Shown here piece after piece: positions 56,485-64,000 of a DNA stretch of 64,000 nt. Each line of letters begins with the position of its first letter. Within the stretch, counting starts at the first letter, position 1. Under the pieces are notes generated by a model, which was given only the letters and a program-made list of their open reading frames with translations, was not told where the DNA came from and searched no databases. The stretch is taken from the NCBI RefSeq assembly GCF_009727055.1, contig NC_052354.1:44621777-44685776 (forward strand), given 5' to 3'. Made by a program: the position numbers and the translations under genes. The DNA comes from Benincasa hispida (Eukaryota; Streptophyta; Magnoliopsida; Cucurbitales; Cucurbitaceae).

Positions 56485-58330
56485 TTGCGTGCTCTTGTAA
56501 CAGCAAACATCATTCTCATAAATAAGCCGAAAGAAGTTTAACTATCTAATCCATTGTCTAATGTGGGAGTGTTGATTCTCTATTTTATGATGGTCATTTA
56601 GTAATAGAGCCAATGTTAGGAATAGTTGTCGTTGAGACGTGATGATGATTGAAATGATAGTAAAGACTTCTTCTTCTTTATTTTCCATATTTTGGGATGG
56701 AAACCTAAATCCCTAGGATACAAAAGGAAAAATAGTTTTTATCAGGGATTGGGTCTGAATTGAAATACATTACTACAACTTCATAAGTTATTCGAGGGTT
56801 TAACTAGTAGATTGGTAAATTAATCATCTCATCCTTAAATAAAAAAAAGGGGGGAAGAATTTACATTTGAATTATATTAAAAATATATGATTTGAATGAA
56901 ATTTAAAAAATAAAGACTAACAAGTAGCATGGTCTTTTTTATGATTTATATTAAAAATCTATGATTTAAATGAAATCTATTTATTTATTTTTATTATTCT
57001 TTTCATAAGTTGGTCAAAGGTATGTGAAAGTTGTTGCATTAGCCAAAGTTGGTAGAAAGTTTGTATTAGTTTCAAAACTTTACGAGGAAGAAGACGTTTC
57101 AAAGATTAATTATTAAAATAAATAAATAATTTTTTAACTAAACATGATTATATTAATTACTAAAAATGAATAAATAAATAAATTAGAATATAATTGACCA
57201 TAATTTATATTAAAATAATTAAAAATGATTACATTGACAATTTATATTAAAATAATTAAAAATGATTATATTAATTACTGAAATTTATTAAGTCTAAGTA
57301 ATATATTTATATTTATTAATTAATTAAGCTATATTTTTATTGTTCAATCTTCGAAAAATAAAAATCTCACATTTTTGCAAGGTAACTTAGGTAACTTCAA
57401 TATTAAGAAGCATGTATACATTAAAAATAAATAAAGATAATGCAATTACTCATAAAAAATTTAAAAATTAATAAATAGTCAAACAATCCGTGTAATATCC
57501 ATTGTAGAAAGAGGAAACACAAAAAAAATACAACTGAAATGGAATATAGGGAATACAAAAAAAAAGTAACAAACCAACCTCAAACTAATTGAATATTCCA
57601 TATTAGTTTGGGCTGCATAACAAAACAATAAAAAGAAGTTATAAAAAATCTAGGAATACTTAAAATATAGGAAGAGAACTAGTTCGAATAGAGAAGTACC
57701 TATGTTACTTCTATGAAGTACGATATGGATGGAGAGTCCACGGGTTGCCAGATCAAAACACAATGAGGCATCCTACCATCCACCAAACAACCAAAAGTTA
57801 GAAACTTAATAGTATGAAAATAACAGAACCAAACATTAGAAAGTAAAGAAGGAAAAACCGAAGTTAAACAACTTATCGGGTTGACAAAATAAATCTTGGA
57901 CTATGGAGACTCTCAACAAATAGAGTAGGACCAATGTTGTTATATAGGAAAAGTAAAGGGAGATGGTGGTTGTTGAATATTAATAACAACCCCAACAAAT
58001 ATTTAAAAAAAAAGTGTGACCAGCATCAGAATATTAAATTTACATCGTGGGTAAATGAACTCAAATCTAGTTAATAAATTGGTTGAGTCATTAATGAAGT
58101 GGTTGAATGGTAGTGGAGATACGCAAGTGGAATAAAATCAGCAAACAACAAAACAATCATTAATAAAATCAACAAACAATCAGAACAGTCGTTAATAAAG
58201 TTGGTAGACAATTTAATGAATGAAGTAATTAATAATGCATAATATTGAAAACGTGCAAAAAATTAATAAATGGGACTAACACAATTAAAGATTCATCAGG
58301 GCATTAGAATTAGAATTACACAGAACAATA
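56485..58330 (-). other. PIF element 2 internal, AT-rich non-coding
   Basis: Many AAAATAATTAAAAATGATTA-type short repeats near 57120-57300. No gene. Confidence 0.4.
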
Positions 58331-58339
58331 TTAAAAATG

Positions 58340-59300
58340 AAACAAGACACAAGACATGGAATCAGTAGGTCGCATGTTTAGAAAAATTAAACTTGGCATG
58401 GAAAAACAAAACAAGCCATGAAAATGAAAATTTGAAGAGAAAGACACAGAACAAGACTCAGTATTAAAAACAAAACAAGAAACAGAACGGAGAATCAATA
58501 GGTTGCATGTTTAGAAAAAATAATCATGACATGGAAAATCAAAACAAGACATAAAATTGAAATTTTGAAGAGAAAGACACAAAATAAGACACAATATTAA
58601 AAACGAAACAAGACAAAGAATAGAGGTTGCATAATTGATTATTGTCAAGAGAAAGACACAGAACAAAACACAATATTAAAAAAGAAACAAGAAATAGAAC
58701 AGTTTCATCAATAGGTTGCATGTTTAGAAAAATTAAACATGGCTGAAAATCAAAACAAGGCATGAAATTGACTATTGTCAAGAGAAAGACACAAAACAAA
58801 TAGTATTAAAAACGAAACAAGAAACTGAACAGTCTCATCAATAGGTTGCATGTTTAGAAAAATTAAACATGGTTGGAAAATCAAAACAAGGCATGAAATT
58901 GACTATTGTCAAGAGAAATACACAAAACAATACACAATATTAAAAACAAAATAAGAAACAGAATAGTCTCATCAATAGGTTACATGTTTAGAAAAATTAA
59001 ACATGATTGAAAAATCAAAACAAGGCATGAAATTGACTATTATCAAGAGAAAGATACAAAACAAGACACAGTATTAAAAACGAATCAAGAAACAGAACAA
59101 AGAATCAATAGGTTGCATGTTCAGAAAAATTAATCATGGCATGGAAAATCAAACCAAGGCATGAAATTGATTATTGTCAAGAGAAAGACACAAAACAAGA
59201 CACAATATTAAAAATGAATCAAGAAACAGAACAGAGAATCAATAGGTTGCATGTTCAGAAAAATTAATCATGGCATGGAAAATCAAATCAAGGCATGAAA
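58340..59300. repeat. Minisatellite inside PIF element 2, ~133-138 bp period
   Basis: About seven or eight units, each with ATAGGTTGCATGTTTAGAAA, AATCAAAACAAGGCATGAAA and AAGAGAAAGACACAAAACAA. Units start near 58362, 58500, 58708, 58840, 58974, 59107 and 59240, with a shortened unit near 58620. Confidence 0.88.
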
Positions 59301-59966
59301 TTGAAAATTTTAGGAGAAAGACTCATCATTGGCCGATATAGGTTTTAGAAAACGAACCTGAAGTGGACAGTGTTCTCCCCCACCAAACTGCAACTTCTTT
59401 AACTAGTTCCTCCCATGCATTTAACGATCGACGACCGAAGCAACACTGAGGACCAAAAACAAACCGTACAATGAGTTATGGGTGAACGGAGGGCTGCCAA
59501 AGCGGAAAGGACATGGTTGAGGACAAGATTGAAGTGGCAAAAGGGGAAAAGGAAAACACCAGATCTGTGAGAAAACAACAGATCTGTGAAGAAAACAACA
59601 GATTTGTGAAGAAAACAACAGATCTGTGAAGGAAAATGAAACGGTGACATACGATACGTATGAGAGAGAGACGTGGTTGAGGACAATCTTGAGGAGAAGA
59701 TTGAAGCGGCTAGGGTTTCAGAGGATGGTTGAGAGAATGGTTGAGAGAGACGTGAGAGAGAGGACTATCAATACACATGAAGTGGAAGGAAAATGAAACG
59801 TGACATACGATACGCGGAGGAAAATGAAATAGTGAGCTACGAAAGCGTGAAGGAACATGGGCCCACAAACAATTCAAATCGGTGAGATAGGATAATGGAC
59901 CCATAAGCACTGAAATGATATACAAACCCATGTTATACCATCTTATGTTGAGCCCCAAACAACCCC
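59301..59966 (-). repeat. Right subterminal region of PIF element 2
   Basis: Four copies of AACAACAGATCTGTGAAG-like units at 59560-59635, then GAGAGAGACGTG repeats and the terminal inverted repeat. Small minus-strand frames here are repeat-driven (FFTDLLFSHRS) and not genes. Confidence 0.6.
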
Positions 59967-59969
59967 TTA

Positions 59970-60974
59970 AATTTTTTTTAAAATAAATAGATCCACTATA
60001 TACATAAAATTGAAAATTTTAAAAATTCAAATACCAAATAAATTGCAAACCTCAAAGTTTATGAACTATATTTCTATTTAACCTACAAAAATATCTACGA
60101 TAGTCTCACCACCTCATGACACAATAGTCTCAATACAAATTTCCTATTCTACCACTACATAAGCAAAAATGAGGGAAGCATTCTACCACACCACAAAACT
60201 TTCTTAATGTTAAAGTACTTGCACTATATTTGTGAACTATATTTGCAAGACTTTCTTAATGTTAGAGTATTTGCAAAATATTTGTGAACTATATTTGCAA
60301 GACTTTCTTAATGATTCTTATGCAACTGATTTCCTAAGGGAAGGTTTTTCGATTTCTCTATTGTGCTCTCTCCATTCTCCCCAAGCGACTCATCGAGCCT
60401 TCCAAACTAGGAAATATTGATCTCGTCGCAGAGTTCATTGAAATGTATATAACCGCTGCTTGGATTTCCTAGAATCTTTAAGGTCATAGCTTATAACTTG
60501 TAGAAATGAAAGTTATTGTAGTTGATAATAAAAAATATTTGAGAAGGATTTCGTTAGAATTAGAAGGTTAATAGAGCAAAATATTCCCTATGTGTTGAAT
60601 GAGCTAAAACTAGAAAACTGATTAAATGAAAATTCCAACCGTCTAAAATTGTAGGAAATAGAAGAAAAGATTGAAGGAAGATAAAGATGCTTTGCACCCA
60701 GACCAACCTTGCAGTGAATAAACTATGCAATAAACTTCTGACCTCCTAATGCAAGCTGAAAGGGGACCATCCAACAAAAGTAGAGCATGACGTGGAAAGA
60801 GCCTTCCATCTCATATTATTTTACCAGAGCGATAGAGAATGTTCGCTACCTCTACCTATAGGTACCTGACACTTAATGAGAAAAAGAAGACAAGCGTTGA
60901 CTAAGTATAAGCATATATTGCTGAAGAAGTAATAATCTCGGAGTATTTTGAGTATCAAACCCATAACACTAGTA
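59970..60974. other. Intergenic with a short tandem repeat
   Basis: At about 60196-60312 a roughly 58-bp unit containing TGTGAACTATATTTGCAAGA and CTTTCTTAATG occurs two to three times. Otherwise no gene is seen. Confidence 0.5.
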
Positions 60975-61842
60975 TGTTGAGTTATGTCCTAAAACTCGTG
61001 GTTTGTAAACAATAGAACTTATTCTAAAAATTCAATAAAGTATTATTAAATAGATATTTTGCTTAATAGAAATCCAATAAATATAAAAGTCCCTTGACTA
61101 TTGGATGAGTACTTGAACTTTATGTGGAGACATAAAGGTGGACCATGTTCGAGTAAATAGTTAAAATGATCTATAGTATATGAATAAGGTTGGGTACCTT
61201 ATTTTGGTAACATTATTAGATGCGGCCTGCTCTGTAGTTGGTACAAAAAGTTGTAAAGTGCTACAAACAAAGTGATCCTAATTCGTTCATGTTGGGACAT
61301 GAGGAGTGGGGTTTCCTTATGCAAAAGGGTTTGTACAAGACCGGACAATGAAATTAGTCACTCTTACTTTATAACGGTGTTTACTGTTTAAGACTAACTA
61401 TTTCAAAGCGATGACCTAAGTAACTTGACCTTAATCCTAAGTTAACTATGAACACCTGTTTATTTGGAATTATCCTTAGATTTTCATAGGTGAAGTTTCG
61501 CTCAACAACGTCGGCTCAATAAACCTCCCATTTCAGGAGTAAGACTGGATAGATAGCTGGGGACATAATGTGCAAACTAGTCAAACTAGTCAATCTTCTT
61601 AAACTGGTCAAAATATCAACAGTAAGGATAGTGCAACTATCGAGCTATAGTGGTGTGTCTTAATAGTTAATGAATAGTAATTAATTCGATTAAAGAGTTT
61701 TAACGAATTAATTATAGATCATTGGAGCTCATGATCTGCAGGTCCATAAGGTCCCTCTACTAGCTCATTAAATTGGAATAACAAATTGAGTATTGATGTA
61801 TGAAATTAGGGTTATGAATTTAAAATGTTCAAAATCATTTTT
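60975..61842 (+). mobile_element. TGTTGGG-family LTR, truncated
   Basis: Starts TGTTGAGTTATGTCCTAAAA and follows 52475 onward block by block (GTACTTGAACTTTATG, GGTTGGGTACCTTATT, TGATCTGCAGGTCC). It is interrupted by another copy of the same family at 61843. Confidence 0.85.
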
Positions 61843-62893
61843 TGTTGGGTTTTATGTCCTAAAACTCGTAGTTTGTAAAATGATAAACATTTTCTATAAT
61901 CAGTAAACTTATTATTGATTTTTATAAATTGTATATATGAAAGTCTAAATCCAATAAACTAAAACCCATGACTATTATATGAGCATTTGAACTTTATGTG
62001 GAGACATAAGAGTGGATCAGGTTCGAGTAAATAGTCAAAATGATCTATAGTACATAAGTAGGATTGAGTACCTTATTCTAGTAACACTATTGGATGCAGC
62101 CTACTCTGTAGTTTTTACAAAGAGTTGTAAAGTGCTACATACGATGTGATCCTAATTTGTACATGTTATGACATGAGGAGTGGGGGTGTCCTATGCAATG
62201 AGTTTGCATAAGATTAAACCAAGAGATAAGTCACTCTTACTTTATAATGTTGTTTACTGTATAAAACTGACTATTTCACTTAGATGACCTAGGTAACTCG
62301 ATCTTAATCCTGAGCTAACTATGAACTCCTGTTTATTCGGAATTATCCTTAAATTTGCATAGGTGAGGGTTGGCTCAACAGCGTTGGCTCAATAAGCCTC
62401 CTATTTCAAAGGTAAGACCTAATAGATAGCTGGAGACATAGGGTGCAAGATGGAGTTCACACCTACCCGATTTAGGGATAGAAGAAATGTTGTTCTCTCA
62501 AGTACTGAATCTAGGTCTTGAACAAGGGGCCCCACCCTCTCACTGGGCTGAGAAAGTTTGGTTTAGTGATTGGATCATAAACCAGTTGTTCATTAGAGGA
62601 TCAGTGGGAACTTAAGGAATAAGACGTAATCTCGGGAGTAAAATAGATATGTGACTCAAACGTTATTACGAACAACCTGTGAAGAGTCGACTTGTTGATT
62701 ATGGTTAAATCATATTGACATAAAATATCTACAGTGAGAGGAGTGCAACTATGGGTTTTAGTGGAGTGACCCATTAGTTAACGAATGAAGGTTAATTTGG
62801 TCTAATGAGTTTAGCCAATTAATCTCGGATCGTTGAAGCCCATAATCTGTAGATCCGCGAGGTCCCCCTATTAGCTCGTAATTGGATTAGCTT
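61843..62893 (+). mobile_element. TGTTGGG-family LTR, truncated
   Basis: Starts TGTTGGGTTTTATGTCCTAA and aligns with 52475-53515. It is cut at 62894, where an oppositely oriented copy begins. Confidence 0.88.
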
Positions 62894-64000
62894 TGTTGGA
62901 ACGTACCATTGCACAGCGGAAGTGACCAGGATCCATAAACGCTCTAATTCATTAATTTTGGCAGAAGTGAAAGCATGCTTCAGCAGAAGTAAATAGGTTT
63001 CGTGACATACCTTTGTAGAATTTCCTCTAAGCTTGAAACCAACTGCTAATCTCCTCTGAATCTTGTTGTAGACCACCCCAAGATCTTTCCTACTATCTTC
63101 TCAGTGCTCTAAATTGAGTAGTGAGACTCAAAATAAGCCTGAATTAAGGGAATTTAGAGACGAACTTACAGTTGCAACCCAAATGAAGAACATCTTTCTT
63201 CACCTGATTTTTTAAGAAAAAAATGATCGGTTGCCTTGCTTCAAAACACCTCAATCTCTTCAATATATTGCAGACATTCATGGAAAGATATTTGCTGCAT
63301 GAGATGCAATTCATTCTTGGAGTTAATGAAGCTTGAAGAAGTGGGTTGTTAGTAAGCTACTTGATGAAGACAATGGAAAATGCCAATTTTCAAACTTTGT
63401 GATTTTCCTTCATTTTCAATTTATCAAATATTGATTTCAAAAGTAAATTCTTTTAATAAAATTGAAAAAATTATTATTTTTACAAAATTAATTTCATAAA
63501 TTAATTTTCTTAATAAAATTAATAAATAATTATTTAAACAATTTAAATCACTTTAATTAAATTAATATCAAATATTAAATTAATTTTTACACAATTCCAT
63601 CTTCAAATGTTTAAATCATATTTAAATATTATTTCTCCAATTTCATTTATTTGTAATTTGAACACTTCAAATTAACTTATCACCTACACTAGAGCTAATC
63701 CATTTACAAGCTAGTAGGGGGACCTCGCGGACCTATAGATCATGGGCTCCAACAATCCGAGATTAATCGGGTAAACTCATTAGACCGATCTAACCTCCAT
63801 TTGTTAACTAATGGGTGATTCCACTAAAGTCCATAGTTGAGCTCCCCTCACTGTAGACATATTATGTCCACTCGATATAACCATGATTAGTAAATTAACC
63901 CTTCATAGGTTGCTCATAATAACGGTTGGGTCGAATCTCTGTTTTACCCCCGAAATTACCTCTTGTTCCTTAAGTCCCACTAATCCCGTAATGAACAATT
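62894..64000 (-). mobile_element. TGTTGGG-family LTR, minus orientation, runs off the window
   Basis: The plus-strand left end is TGTTGGAACGTACCATTGCA. 63660-64000 is the reverse complement of the 53240-53560 region (GGGACCTCGCGGACC, CTCACTGTAGA). The minus-strand frame at 62819-63076 spans the junction and is not a gene. Confidence 0.82.

Larger units (their letters stand above)
51661..59966 (-). mobile_element. PIF/Harbinger element 2 (with nested solo LTR)
   Basis: The left end is TTA|GAGACTGTTTGAGGCGCTGA. The right end, read inverted, is GGGGTTGTTTGGGGCTCAAC followed by TTA, giving inverted ends and a TTA target duplication (51658-51660, 59967-59969). It carries ORF1 and a DDE transposase, both on the minus strand, and a minisatellite. 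About 6.5 kb without the nested LTR. Confidence 0.8.

Overview
The window looks like nuclear DNA of a eudicot plant. It is AT-rich, with split genes using GT-AG introns, tRNA genes with plant-type consensus, and several layers of nested LTR retrotransposons and PIF/Harbinger DNA transposons. A cucurbit is a reasonable guess from the style of the repeats, but nothing here proves the genus. No organelle, bacterial or viral genome is present.

Host genes are few. A ten-exon gene for the spliceosomal zinc-finger protein SNU23/ZMAT2 lies at 8231-10600 (+). An intronless E-class pentatricopeptide repeat (PPR) gene lies at 13196-14650 (+). A three-exon SAR1 GTPase gene for COPII vesicle formation lies at 28345-31743 (-). 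There are two full-length tRNA-Ala(AGC) genes, one clean and one with stem mismatches, plus two decayed copies, and one tRNA-Pro(CGG) gene split in two. The large second intron of SAR1 holds what I read as an array of five two-hairpin H/ACA snoRNA genes plus a fragment, in the same sense as SAR1. Base changes between copies keep the stems paired only on that strand. This is the most interesting biology in the window.

Most of the rest is transposable elements. From left to right: a decayed Ty1/copia pol (104-1257); pieces of an Athila-like Ty3/gypsy element with 1.8-kb LTRs (2543-8003 and 16268-24230); a copia element with LTRs near 15910 and 26159 and a broken pol at 24310-25870; a short non-autonomous LTR element with target duplication ACAAT (32721-37250); a solo LTR (40673-42932); two large PIF/Harbinger elements in opposite orientation (43341-50389 and 51661-59966), each with LTRs nested inside; and a pile of truncated LTRs at the right edge (60975-64000).

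The assembly needs care. Four exact copies of the 38-nt Nextera mate-pair junction adapter sit at 6423-7011 and a fifth, half-length copy at 18051-18069. Single-N joins occur at 2542, 8004 and 16267, and a 16-N gap at 28525. The tRNA-Pro gene is cut by the 2543-8003 block, and the 42 bases ending that block recur right after the N at 16267. The two Athila-like blocks were therefore probably placed in scaffold gaps, and the host order is 1-2541 followed by 8005-16266. The last SAR1 exon also carries a short chimeric duplicate beside its gap.
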